From NCBI GenBank assembly GCA_022705325.1, contig JAKJER010000008.1:62001-126000 (forward strand): DNA of 64,000 bases, given 5' to 3'. The stretch comes from Planctomycetota bacterium (lineage in GTDB: Bacteria; Planctomycetota; Phycisphaerae; SM23-33). Each line of letters begins with the position of its first letter. The stretch's first letter is position 1. The position numbers and the translations under genes were made by a program. Below, piece by piece: positions 42,042-49,497 of the stretch. The notes beneath the pieces were generated by a model. That model had not been told where the DNA came from and made no database searches. It worked only from the letters and a program-made list of their open reading frames with translations.

Positions 42042-42467
42042 ATGACGCAGGCACAGATGACGCAGGCGGATCCGCAGGCCCGGCAGGTCCGGGCGGCCGA
42101 TCCGCTTGCCGGACGAAAGAGACGCGGACCCGTGGCGACGTGCGAGCTGACGTCCGAGCCGGCCCGAACGACGCACGGCCCGCACAACGTGGTCCGCGCG
42201 ACGATCCGCCAGGGCGTGGACCTGGTGGTCGGCAACGTGCGGCTGGCGATCGCCGGCGAGCACCTGTTCCTCTACGCCAGGGACGTGACCGTCCAGATCA
42301 CGCCGCACGCGACGGCGATCGGCCTGCTGGCGTCGGTGCTGGCGATCGCGCCGCCCGACCAGCCCGCCCGGCTGGAGCCGCTGCCGGCGGACCGGTTCGC
42401 CGGCCTTCCCCTGGTCAGCGTCGGCCAGGGCGACACCCGCCGCGACGTGTTCCCCAAGGACCTGTAG
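42042..42467 (+). CDS. Hypothetical early phage protein, 141 aa
   Basis: A 141-residue protein with a basic N-terminus and a beta-rich centre (GVDLVVGNVRLAIAGEHLFLYARDVTVQI). AGGAAAGG precedes the ATG. It directly precedes the transposase. No family recognised. Confidence 0.55.
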   Translation: MTQAQMTQADPQARQVRAADPLAGRKRRGPVATCELTSEPARTTHGPHNVVRATIRQGVDLVVGNVRLAIAGEHLFLYARDVTVQITPHATAIGLLASVLAIAPPDQPARLEPLPADRFAGLPLVSVGQGDTRRDVFPKDL

Positions 42468-42481
42468 CCCAAGAGTCTTCA

Positions 42482-44752
42482 ATGGTCAATGGTCAATTGG
42501 CAATGGTCAATGAATCCAACGCCCGCGAGGGCGCCTGGATTCCCGTCGCCCGCGCGGCGGAGATCCTGGGCTGGTCGGCCCGCAAGACGCAGATCGCCTG
42601 CACCACCGGCGAGCTGACCGCCCGCCGCAACGGTCCGCAGTGGGAGATCGACGCGACGTGCCACCCGGCCATGCGGATCGCCCTGGGCATCGGCGGGCCG
42701 GACCTGCACCTGGTGGACTCCTCCGGAAGCGAGGCCGTGCTGGCCGGCCTGTCGGCCGCCAAGCGCGAGACCCTGCATGTCCGCTACGGGATCGTCCGCC
42801 GCTTCGAGCAGGCCTGCTCCAACCGCCCGGCCTCCACCGGGCGGACGGAGTTTCTGCGGATCTGGTGCGAGGCGTGGAACGCCGCCGGCCACGAGCCGAA
42901 CGTGAGCCCCCGCACGCTGGAGCGATGGACCGCCGCCGTTCGCCGGGGCGGCGCTGCCGCCCTGGTCGACGCCCGCCGCTACAGCGGCCAGGCCAAGATG
43001 AGCCCGCAGGCGTGGGAGGCGTTCGCTGGCATGTACCTCCGCGAGAGCCGCCCGTGCGCATCCTCTATATACGAGCGGGTCGCCGTCCTGGCCGAGGCCG
43101 AGGGCTGGGACTGGCCAAGCCTGCGGACCGTCCAGCAGTGGGCGAGCCGCAAGCTGGACCCCGCGCTCAAGACGGCCGGTACCGATCCAAAGAGATTCCG
43201 CGACCGCTGCCTGCCGACGCTCGAGCGCGACTGGTCGCGGATCGGCGCGATGCAGGTCTGGGTCGCCGACCACCGCCAGCTCGACGTTCTGTGGCCTCGC
43301 TACGAGTACGTGCCGTCCAAGCGGCAGTGGCGCTGGGCGTGGCGGCGGCCGTGGCTGACGATGTTCCTCGACTGCCGAAGCTGGATGCCCGTCGCGTGGA
43401 CGCTCTGCTTCGACAGCCCCAACGGCAACCGCGTCATGGCGACCTTCGCTCGCGGCGTGCTGGCCCACGGGCGGCCGGAGCACCTGTACCTCGACAACGG
43501 CAAGGATTTCCGCATGCGCCGCTTCGCCGGCGGGCGGATGGTCAACTGCTCGAGCGCCGAGCGCGTCGTGCCCGAGAAGCAGGTCCGCCCGCTGCTGGAG
43601 CGGCTGGGCGTCGGCGCCACGTTCGCCGCGCCGTACAACGCGCGGGCCAAGGTGGTCGAGCCGTGGTTCCGCCTGATGAGCCGGTCCTTCGACACGACCT
43701 GGCCGAGCTACTGCGGCCGCGACGCGAAGGTCCGGCCCGAGGCACTGAAGGCTTTGACCAAGAAGGCCGAATCGTTCCTGGCCGGGCGGATCGGCAGCGA
43801 GGACCTGGCGGCGATCCTGCTGCACGACGGGCCCGCAGACGTCCGCGACCGGCTTTGCCTGGCCCCGCTTCAACGGGCGCTCGACGCCTGGATAACCAAC
43901 GATTACGCGGTGCGCGAAAGCCCGTCCCGCTGGTGCAGCGGGCTGAGCGCCCGGGCGGCGTTCGAGCGGCTGCGCGGCGACGCCTGGCAGTGCGTCAAGC
44001 CGGCCGAGGCGGACATGGCCCTGCTGCTGATGCCGAGCGTGCCCGTCCGCGTGCAGCCCCAGGGCGTCTACGTCAAGGCGTTCGGACGGTTCTACGACTC
44101 GCCGGACCTGGACGCCCGCCGCTGCGGGTCCGGTCGCGACGTCGCCCGCAAGGTGTCGTACCGCTTCGACCCCGACGACGAGACGAAGGTCTACTGCTTC
44201 GACGCGCAGAGCGACGTGTTCCTCTGCGTCGCGGGCCCCTACGCCGGCGGCGGCTGCCACCCGCTGGCCGCCCGCCTGGGCGACGACGAGGATCGCGACG
44301 CCGTCGCCGTCGCCATCGCCCGCCAGAGGCGGCTGGCCCGCGAGGTGAGCGGACGGCTGCGCGGCGTCCGCGAGCTGGCCGGCAACGCGGCGCTGGAGCT
44401 GAGCCGCCGAAGCGGGCAGGCCGACGGCCTGAAGCTCGACGCCGACCACGCAAGCCTGGTCGCGCCGCCTCCGCCACGGCGGGCGGTGATCCAGCTCCAG
44501 GGCGAGATCTCCCGCGCTGCGAAGGCCGGCCAGCGGCACGACGACGAGCGGGCCGAGCAGGAGCGGACCTGGCAGTCGGCCAGGGAGTTCTTCGCCAACG
44601 ACAAACGCGCAACGGGGACCGACGACCAGGTCGCATCGCCGGACGGTCCGGCGGTGGACCCGTGGTCCATGTTCACGGACGGCTTGACGGGCACGGACGC
44701 CCAGGAGCAACGCGATGAACGCGAGCCGAATGCAGGGGCAGAGCCCCTTTGA
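42482..44752 (+). CDS. MuA-like DDE transposase
   Basis: A 756-residue transposase. The N-terminal part has WIPVARAAEILGWSARKTQIAC, a MuA-type winged-helix DNA-binding start, then SPRTLERWTAAVRRGGAAALVD, as in the Mu transposase core. Catalytic residues by position are Asp263 (WVADHRQLD), Asp338 (LYLDNGKDFR) and Glu393 (AKVVEPWFRL). A beta-barrel region follows (GVYVKAFGRFYDSPDL) and the charged C-terminus should contact MuB. Two ATGs at 42482 and 42503 lie in a low-complexity TCAATGG repeat; the first has AAGAG at six bases. Confidence 0.9.
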   Translation: MVNGQLAMVNESNAREGAWIPVARAAEILGWSARKTQIACTTGELTARRNGPQWEIDATCHPAMRIALGIGGPDLHLVDSSGSEAVLAGLSAAKRETLHVRYGIVRRFEQACSNRPASTGRTEFLRIWCEAWNAAGHEPNVSPRTLERWTAAVRRGGAAALVDARRYSGQAKMSPQAWEAFAGMYLRESRPCASSIYERVAVLAEAEGWDWPSLRTVQQWASRKLDPALKTAGTDPKRFRDRCLPTLERDWSRIGAMQVWVADHRQLDVLWPRYEYVPSKRQWRWAWRRPWLTMFLDCRSWMPVAWTLCFDSPNGNRVMATFARGVLAHGRPEHLYLDNGKDFRMRRFAGGRMVNCSSAERVVPEKQVRPLLERLGVGATFAAPYNARAKVVEPWFRLMSRSFDTTWPSYCGRDAKVRPEALKALTKKAESFLAGRIGSEDLAAILLHDGPADVRDRLCLAPLQRALDAWITNDYAVRESPSRWCSGLSARAAFERLRGDAWQCVKPAEADMALLLMPSVPVRVQPQGVYVKAFGRFYDSPDLDARRCGSGRDVARKVSYRFDPDDETKVYCFDAQSDVFLCVAGPYAGGGCHPLAARLGDDEDRDAVAVAIARQRRLAREVSGRLRGVRELAGNAALELSRRSGQADGLKLDADHASLVAPPPPRRAVIQLQGEISRAAKAGQRHDDERAEQERTWQSAREFFANDKRATGTDDQVASPDGPAVDPWSMFTDGLTGTDAQEQRDEREPNAGAEPL

Positions 44753-44777
44753 CCTGCTGAGCAGACGAGGAGACGTG

Positions 44778-45881
44778 ATGGACAATCCGGGCCCGATCAC
44801 CGAGGCCGAGAAGCGGGAGATCCTGGCCAAGCTTCGGACCATGCTGGCCGCCGACCGCTCGATGAGCCACGCGAAGATCGCGACCAACATCGGCTGCTCG
44901 GCCAGCGTGGTCTCGCAGATTATGGGCGGCAAGTACGGCGGATCGACCGACAAGTACCTCGCCCGCGCCCGCCAGTGGCTGGCCGCCCGCGACATGGGCC
45001 AGGTGGACCAGGCCGAGAGCCGCTTCGTGGGCACGACCATCGGCAAGTCCGTCGTTCAGGTGTGCCTGCGGACCTGGCGGCTGGGCAAGATGGCCCGCGT
45101 GGTGCTGCCCGCCGGCGCCGGCAAGACGCAGGCGCTGCTGGAGGTCAAGCGCCGCTACGGAAGGCACGTCCTCTACGTGCAGGCCCACCAGGCCGGCAGC
45201 ACGATCACCGGGATGCTGCGTGCGGTGGCGCGGGCGGCGGGGATCTCCGTCAGCCGCAACGACTCCTCCGACGAGATCTACGAGAAGATCCGCGACCTGC
45301 TGACCACCTGGCGGCAGACCGACGAGCGGCTCAGCGCCCTGATCCTGCTGGACGAGGCGACGGCCCTGAGCGGGCGGGCCCTGAACTACGTCCGGCAGTT
45401 CCACGACGACCAGGCCATGCGGGCGGCGGTGGTGCTGGCGGACACCGAGGACCTCGCCTCCATGCTGGCCAGCCGCCGCAAGCTGCCGGGCGGCTACGCC
45501 CAGCTCCGCAGCCGGATGGCCTTCAGCTACCCCTCGCCGTCGGCGAGCCTGGAGCAGCTGATCACCCGCGACGACGCGGTCGCCGTGGCGCTCGAGGTCA
45601 TGCGGGCCTGCGGGCACGAGCGGGCGAAGGTCAACGCCGACGCGGCGAAGTTCCTCCACGCGATGGCACTGGACGACGGCACGCTGCGCAACGTCGAGCA
45701 GCGTGTGACCGCCGTGGCGGCGATCGCCGAGGAGTGCGAGATCGAGCCGACCTGGACGGTCGCCGAGCTGGACTACGCCGGCCTGCTGCTGGGCCAGCCC
45801 ACGCGCGGCCGATACCGGACGCCCCCGTTCGGGCGGCAAGTGGATTCCGACGAGACCAGGCCCGCACGGATGGCGGGCTGA
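44778..45881 (+). CDS. MuB-like AAA ATPase, transposition target protein
   Basis: A 367-residue protein. The N-terminal 80 residues form a helix-turn-helix (HAKIATNIGCSASVVSQIMGGKY), as in MuB. The ATPase has Walker A PAGAGKT (111-117) and Walker B LILLDEA with Asp192 and Glu193. MuB binds target DNA and activates MuA. The ATG at 44778 has GAGGAGA five bases upstream; an earlier ATG at 44715 overlaps the transposase end. Confidence 0.85.
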   Translation: MDNPGPITEAEKREILAKLRTMLAADRSMSHAKIATNIGCSASVVSQIMGGKYGGSTDKYLARARQWLAARDMGQVDQAESRFVGTTIGKSVVQVCLRTWRLGKMARVVLPAGAGKTQALLEVKRRYGRHVLYVQAHQAGSTITGMLRAVARAAGISVSRNDSSDEIYEKIRDLLTTWRQTDERLSALILLDEATALSGRALNYVRQFHDDQAMRAAVVLADTEDLASMLASRRKLPGGYAQLRSRMAFSYPSPSASLEQLITRDDAVAVALEVMRACGHERAKVNADAAKFLHAMALDDGTLRNVEQRVTAVAAIAEECEIEPTWTVAELDYAGLLLGQPTRGRYRTPPFGRQVDSDETRPARMAG

Positions 45882-45928
45882 GCGGACGCAGCGTGCGCGG
45901 CGCGTGCCGCGCGGAAGGGTGGTGGCGA

Positions 45929-46096
45929 ATGATCCTGTCGATCGGGCGAGTCGCGATGGTTGCGGCGATCGTGCTCCAGGGCGGCCTGGCCGCGATCTAC
46001 GGCTGCCAGGGCCGGCCGTGGACCGTCAATGCGATCCTCGGCGTGCTCGGGGCGATGCTGCTGCTCCAGGCGGGAACCCCAATGGAGCGTGCGTGA
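45929..46096 (+). CDS. Small membrane protein, 55 aa
   Basis: A 55-residue protein with two hydrophobic helices (about 6-24 and 33-48). AAGGGTGG precedes the ATG. Its TGA overlaps the next ATG (TGATG), which supports expression. Function unknown. Confidence 0.55.
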   Translation: MILSIGRVAMVAAIVLQGGLAAIYGCQGRPWTVNAILGVLGAMLLLQAGTPMERA

Positions 46097-46332
46097 TGGC
46101 AAAGATCCACTGCTGGGCGAACGGATCGCCAGGACAGGTCAAGCCTCTTGGATGCACGACCCGGCGCGGGAAGTTCCACGTCGCGCACTTTTATATCGAG
46201 AGCGACGTCGGCTCGGCCGGCCTGACGGTCAGCCTCAAGCCTGCCGATCTGCGTCGGCTGTCGGCCGCTTGTCTGGACGCGGCTGCCAGGTGCGAGGAGA
46301 AGGACCTGGCCAACACGGGGGACCCGCGATGA
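46096..46332 (+). CDS. Hypothetical early phage protein, 78 aa
   Basis: A 78-residue protein with three or four cysteines and a beta-then-helix pattern (GKFHVAHFYIESD, LKPADLRRLSAACLDAAAR). Coupled on both sides by stop-start overlaps. No family recognised. Confidence 0.55.
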   Translation: MAKIHCWANGSPGQVKPLGCTTRRGKFHVAHFYIESDVGSAGLTVSLKPADLRRLSAACLDAAARCEEKDLANTGDPR

Positions 46333-46562
46333 TTCGTAAGCGCAAGCCGACCGTCGTTGCCGCGCGGATGTACATGGAGTTCCTCCGCATGTCCGCTCGC
46401 GACCAGGGCCTGACGCTGGCCGCGCTGGCCAGCGTCCACCTGGAGAAGCTGGAAAGCGACAAGGCCACCATCGGCATCACCGACAACGCCGGCGGGCCCT
46501 TGGTCGGGTGCATCGTCCTGGCGCGCGGAGCGGAAGCCGAGCCGCTGGCGGAGGCCAACTGA
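46329..46562 (+). CDS. Hypothetical early phage protein, 77 aa
   Basis: A 77-residue protein with a helical start (ARMYMEFLRMSARDQGLTLAALA) and a short beta end. It overlaps the upstream gene by four bases and the downstream gene by one. No family recognised. Confidence 0.55.
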   Translation: MIRKRKPTVVAARMYMEFLRMSARDQGLTLAALASVHLEKLESDKATIGITDNAGGPLVGCIVLARGAEAEPLAEAN

Positions 46563-46864
46563 TGAAGCCGCGCGAGGCCGACAAGTCGCGCGGGCTCAAG
46601 CTGACCATCGAGCCCGCCTTCTCGGACGCGATGGCTGGCTGCCGGTTCTCGACCATCGACGTCCTGAGCGTGACTGTCGCGTCGCTTCCGGGCAAGCCGG
46701 CCAGGCGGACCATGGGCCCGTTCTACCTCTGCCTGCATCCGGACCGCACGCCGCGATCCGGCGGAAAGCCGCCGCTCTGCCGGCTGATGCTGGTCGGCGG
46801 CCTGTGCCCGGATATGGACCCGTGGGGCGGCCATGAGGCGATCTGCTTGGAGGACGACGGATGA
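46562..46864 (+). CDS. Hypothetical early phage protein, 100 aa
   Basis: A 100-residue protein with four cysteines and a beta-rich core (TIDVLSVTVASLPG, GPFYLCLHPDRTP). It is coupled to neighbours through TGATG and ATGA junctions. No family recognised. Confidence 0.55.
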   Translation: MKPREADKSRGLKLTIEPAFSDAMAGCRFSTIDVLSVTVASLPGKPARRTMGPFYLCLHPDRTPRSGGKPPLCRLMLVGGLCPDMDPWGGHEAICLEDDG

Positions 46865-47181
46865 GCCTGGACCTGGACTGCTTCGGTTGTGGGTATCCGT
46901 CGGACGAGATGGATGCGATGGACGCGGCGTGCGTGGCCCTGGCCGGCCCGATGGTCCTGTGCCAGCCGTGCCGCCGACGGGTGCAGGACATGCTCCGCGA
47001 CGAGCGATCCGCCCTGTCGGCCATCGCGCGTTGCGTCAACCTGAAACTTCTGCGGGTGGCGGAGGCCCTCGCGTTCAATCAGCGCCGCGCGGCGCTGGGG
47101 CGGCGGATCTCCGAACTGCTGGACATGGAAGGAGAAGCGACCGATGGATCGATGCCGAAAGAACAAGAGGTGCACCCGTGA
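46861..47181 (+). CDS. Zinc-ribbon-like early phage protein, 106 aa
   Basis: A 106-residue protein with two cysteine pairs, CFGC near residue 7 and CQPC near 34, spaced like a zinc ribbon, followed by a long helix. It may bind nucleic acid or protein. It overlaps the next gene in another frame (47144-47181). Confidence 0.6.
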   Translation: MSLDLDCFGCGYPSDEMDAMDAACVALAGPMVLCQPCRRRVQDMLRDERSALSAIARCVNLKLLRVAEALAFNQRRAALGRRISELLDMEGEATDGSMPKEQEVHP

Positions 47182-47665
47182 GGTGAACCCGGAGACGGGC
47201 AAGCACCGCGGCCCGTGCAGCCGAAAGCCGCCTGTCGCGGACGACGCGAAGCCGACGATCCCTCCGCCTCCTCCGATCGCCGGAAGCGAGCAGCCGATCG
47301 ACGATCAGATCAGCCTGGCCACGCAGGCGCTGGCCCACCTGGGCGTGCCAAGCGTGCGGGTGGTCGGAGGCATGATCTACATCAGCCCGAAGCAACTCTC
47401 CTGCGGAGGAAGTCCGGCAGTCGAGCTTTGCGAAGTCGATGGAGGCGTCTGCCGCATGAAGATCCAGGTCGACCTGGCCAAGGTAGATGATGGGCTCGTG
47501 GACCGTTCTGTCCTTGAGGCGGTACTTCGTCGCCTCGACATCGAGGGCCGACCGTACTCGAACGACCGGAAGATCTACGAGTTCGGCGGCAAGGCGATCA
47601 CGATCACGCACGACGGGTTCGTTCACGCGTGCGAGTTCAACGAGCGGCCTGCACTGACTCCGTAA
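47144..47665 (+). CDS. Hypothetical early phage protein, 173 aa
   Basis: A 173-residue protein with a basic Cys-containing N-terminus (CRKNKRCTREVNPETGKHRG), a proline stretch (IPPPPPIAG) and a beta-rich C-terminus (RKIYEFGGKAITITHDGFVH). It overlaps the zinc-ribbon gene by 38 bases. GGAGAAG lies six bases upstream of the ATG. No family recognised. Confidence 0.6.
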   Translation: MDRCRKNKRCTREVNPETGKHRGPCSRKPPVADDAKPTIPPPPPIAGSEQPIDDQISLATQALAHLGVPSVRVVGGMIYISPKQLSCGGSPAVELCEVDGGVCRMKIQVDLAKVDDGLVDRSVLEAVLRRLDIEGRPYSNDRKIYEFGGKAITITHDGFVHACEFNERPALTP

Positions 47666-47687
47666 TGCCGTACTGGTAAAACGTGCG

Positions 47688-47710
47688 CGGGCGGCCGCGT
47701 GCGCCGCCCG
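47688..47710 (+). terminator. Candidate terminator before the tRNA-like gene
   Basis: CGGGCGGC, a seven-base loop and GCCGCCCG form a perfect 8-bp stem followed by TTT, 22 bases after the stop of the upstream gene. It could end part of the early transcript or protect the tRNA end. Confidence 0.5.
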
Positions 47711-47747
47711 TTTCCAAGCCGCGCCGGTCTGGCAGGCCGGCGTGCGC

Positions 47748-47823
47748 GACGACGTAGCTCAGCGGCAGAGCGTCCCCGGTCCGGGTTCCGAGGGAAGGCG
47801 CGGGTTCGAGTCCCGCCGTCGTC
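47748..47823 (+). tRNA. tRNA-like gene with an atypical anticodon arm
   Basis: A 76-base element with a perfect 7-bp acceptor stem (GACGACG/CGTCGTC), a D arm (GCTC-loop-GAGC) and a perfect T arm (GCGGG TTCGAGT CCCGC). The 28 bases between D and T arms do not form a normal 5-bp stem with 7-base loop. The best fold is TCCCCGG/CCGAGGGA with a bulged A and an eight-base loop TCCGGGTT, which would place CCG (Arg) after T33. No CCA is encoded. It lies 5 bases before the GemA-like gene, inside the early region. It may be a phage tRNA, a decayed tRNA or a tRNA mimic. Confidence 0.6.
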
Positions 47824-47827
47824 TGTG

Positions 47828-48334
47828 ATGTTGACCAACGGACAAAAGAAGGCGCTGCACTCCGCCGCCAGACAGGCCGGTCTGGACGAACAGGCCAGGC
47901 GGACGGTGCAGCGCAACGTCGGCGGCTTCCACTCCGCCGCCGATCGAAGCGCAAGCCGCGACGGCTTCGTGGCCGTCATGGCCTTCCTGGAGGACCGCTG
48001 CGGTGGCTGCCTTCGCGGCAACACGCCTGGCTACTGGGCCCAGCAGCGAGACCAGGCGGACCCAGGCGACAGGCTGCGCTGGCGCATCGACCAGGAGGCC
48101 AACGCCCTCGGCTGGACCAAGGCCCAGGTGAACGCCTTCCTGTCCAGCCGCCACATGAGCGGCGACCTGTTCGGCACGGTGCAGCAAGCGCCGGCCTACT
48201 GGCTGAGCAGGCTGCTGGAGGGCATGATCCAGATCCGCAAACGCATGGACTCTCGCTCGGCCGCGCCGCGCAGATCTGCGCGGGCGTTCGAGCCGCTTCC
48301 TATTCCAGAGGTGCCAGATGACATCCCTTTTTGA
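47828..48334 (+). CDS. GemA/Mu gp16-like regulatory protein, 168 aa
   Basis: A 168-residue protein of the DUF1018/gp16 type: LTNGQKKALHSAARQAGLDEQARRTVQ at the start and DGFVAVMAFLE, as in GemA proteins of transposable phages. GemA alters host gene expression and supercoiling in Mu. The C-terminal half is basic and may bind nucleic acid. Its ATG follows the tRNA-like element by four bases and it overlaps the next gene by 17. Confidence 0.7.
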   Translation: MLTNGQKKALHSAARQAGLDEQARRTVQRNVGGFHSAADRSASRDGFVAVMAFLEDRCGGCLRGNTPGYWAQQRDQADPGDRLRWRIDQEANALGWTKAQVNAFLSSRHMSGDLFGTVQQAPAYWLSRLLEGMIQIRKRMDSRSAAPRRSARAFEPLPIPEVPDDIPF

Positions 48335-49118
48335 CTCCGACGAGACCCCGACCGCCAGGCACGAGATCCAGATGCAGACCGACTCACCCGTTGCGCTGCG
48401 CGTGGACCGAGACGAGATCCGCCGGCTGCTGCGCGATACGCCGAGGCTGCCTGCTCTGGCCAGGGGCTACGGCGACGAGGAGGCCAGGGCCTCCGCCGAC
48501 CCGATCGGACTGGCCGGGCTGCCTGGCAACCGTGACGCTTTGAACGACATCGTCGTGGATCTGTGCTGGAGGCTGGCCTGCACGGACCAGACGCTGCGCG
48601 GCTCGCGCCTCGTGGAGGAGCTTGGGCTCGCTGGTGGAACGCGGGCCTTGCGGCTGCTGGTCGCCTACGCCCACGTGCACCACCGCATTCGCGCGATCGT
48701 CGGCGTGCCAGGGTCCGGCTACTGCTGGGGGCCAAACCGCGACAAGGTCTACGAGGTCATGGCAGCCCACGCCAGGCGGATGGGCCGATGCTTCTTCTTC
48801 TCCGCCGCGCTCTATGGCCGAGGCACGCCGGCCGTGGAGGCGGCGCAGATGGTTCTCGACTTCGTGTCGACACGCCAGCCGAGTGGCCAGACCCCAGACG
48901 AGCTGGCGTCGATGATGCAGGCCGAGGGCGTCAAGGTCGAGCACGTGCTGAGCGCGATCATCGACCACCTGGCCGAGACGCCAGACGGCCGCAAGGCCCT
49001 GAAGGTGGTCGGGGCCAAGCATGAATCGGTGCTGGTGTCGCAGGACGTCCTGGCCCGAGCCGAGCAGTCGCTGGCCAGCGCGCTGTCTGACTTGCAGGCC
49101 GCCCGCCGAGCCGGTTGA
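48318..49118 (+). CDS. Last early gene of the prophage, 266 aa, function unknown
   Basis: A 266-residue protein. Its middle has LRLLVAYAHVHHRIRAIVGVPGSGYCWGPNRDKVYEV and RMGRCFFFSAALYGRG, suggesting a winged-helix-like region that presents an RxGRC loop; the C-terminus is helical (DVLARAEQSLASALSDLQAAR). Such regulators often close the early region in transposable phages, but no firm family is recognised. It overlaps the GemA-like gene. Confidence 0.6.
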   Translation: MTSLFDSDETPTARHEIQMQTDSPVALRVDRDEIRRLLRDTPRLPALARGYGDEEARASADPIGLAGLPGNRDALNDIVVDLCWRLACTDQTLRGSRLVEELGLAGGTRALRLLVAYAHVHHRIRAIVGVPGSGYCWGPNRDKVYEVMAAHARRMGRCFFFSAALYGRGTPAVEAAQMVLDFVSTRQPSGQTPDELASMMQAEGVKVEHVLSAIIDHLAETPDGRKALKVVGAKHESVLVSQDVLARAEQSLASALSDLQAARRAG

Positions 49119-49189
49119 TTTCGTCCCGGTACGCGGCCACCGCGACGGCAGCCGGCTCCGCGCAGATCCGGCGCACGGCCCAGGTTTGA

Positions 49190-49290
49190 CTCCCCGTTAA
49201 CTGCCCGTTACCTGCCGATTGACCCGCCGTTTCCGCCAACCGTCAATTCCGCTTGCGTCGCTCGCCGCAACTCGCTATCGTACCGTCAGT
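49190..49290 (-). promoter_or_regulatory. Candidate right-end transposase-binding sites
   Basis: On the minus strand, GACGGTTGGCGGAAAC (49244-49229) matches the left-end GACAGTTGGCGAAAAC at 14 of 16 positions, in inverted orientation. Weaker relatives lie at 49190-49207 and 49201-49218 (GGCAGTTAACGGG and GGCAGGTAACGGG, overlapping tandem copies) and at 49273-49290. Confidence 0.5.
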
Positions 49291-49385
49291 TCCCGCTTTG
49301 TCCCGCCGCATCCCGCACTCCGCCACGTGCCCCTGCGGCGTGTACTGGCCTTGAGCCTTGCTGTTACCCACATTTTGACAAGGCC

Positions 49386-49496
49386 GACCCCCGCCGGCTT
49401 GTCCGGCGGGTGAAGGAGTCTGGGTGAGCTACGGGCGGGCCGCCCGCGTGCTGCGACCCCCGCCGGCTTGTCCGGCGGGTGAAGAAGTTAGGGTGA
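49386..49496. repeat. REP-like hairpin repeats, left pair
   Basis: Two 69-base units (from 49386 and from 49455). Each has the perfect 8-bp stem CCCGCCGG/CCGGCGGG with loop CTTGT (49390-49410 and 49459-49479) and ends GGGTGAGCTACGGGCG. The reverse strand carries GTAG, the tetranucleotide typical of REP elements. Confidence 0.8.
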
Positions 49497-49497
49497 G

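Larger units (their letters stand above)
14096..49310. mobile_element. Mu-like transposable siphovirus-type prophage (approximate limits)
   Basis: Contiguous block with a MuA-like DDE transposase, MuB-like ATPase, GemA/gp16-like protein, S24 repressor, Mu gp27-like protein and large terminase, portal-MuF fusion, HK97 protease and capsid, tape measure and tail genes. It is flanked by plain host genes. The limits given are the nearest plausible TG and CA outside the candidate transposase-binding motifs (14111-14148 and 49190-49290). No 5-bp target duplication was found for these or neighbouring choices, so the ends may be off by tens of bases. Confidence 0.85.
49119..49497. other. Right junction region of the prophage, no gene
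   Basis: Between the last early gene and the RAYT gene. 49190-49290 carries repeated motifs related to those at the left end. From about 49386 two 69-base repeats with 8-bp hairpins begin, belonging to the neighbouring RAYT unit. The prophage end should lie between about 49290 and 49386. Confidence 0.6.

Noticed and set aside
44715..44777. Earlier start for the MuB-like gene
   Set aside because: The ATG at 44778 has a better-spaced GAGGAGA and gives the usual N-terminus.
14044..49400. 5-bp target-site duplication at the prophage ends
   Set aside because: No TG at 14049-14096 and CA at 49287-49377 share the same adjacent five bases, so no duplication is claimed.
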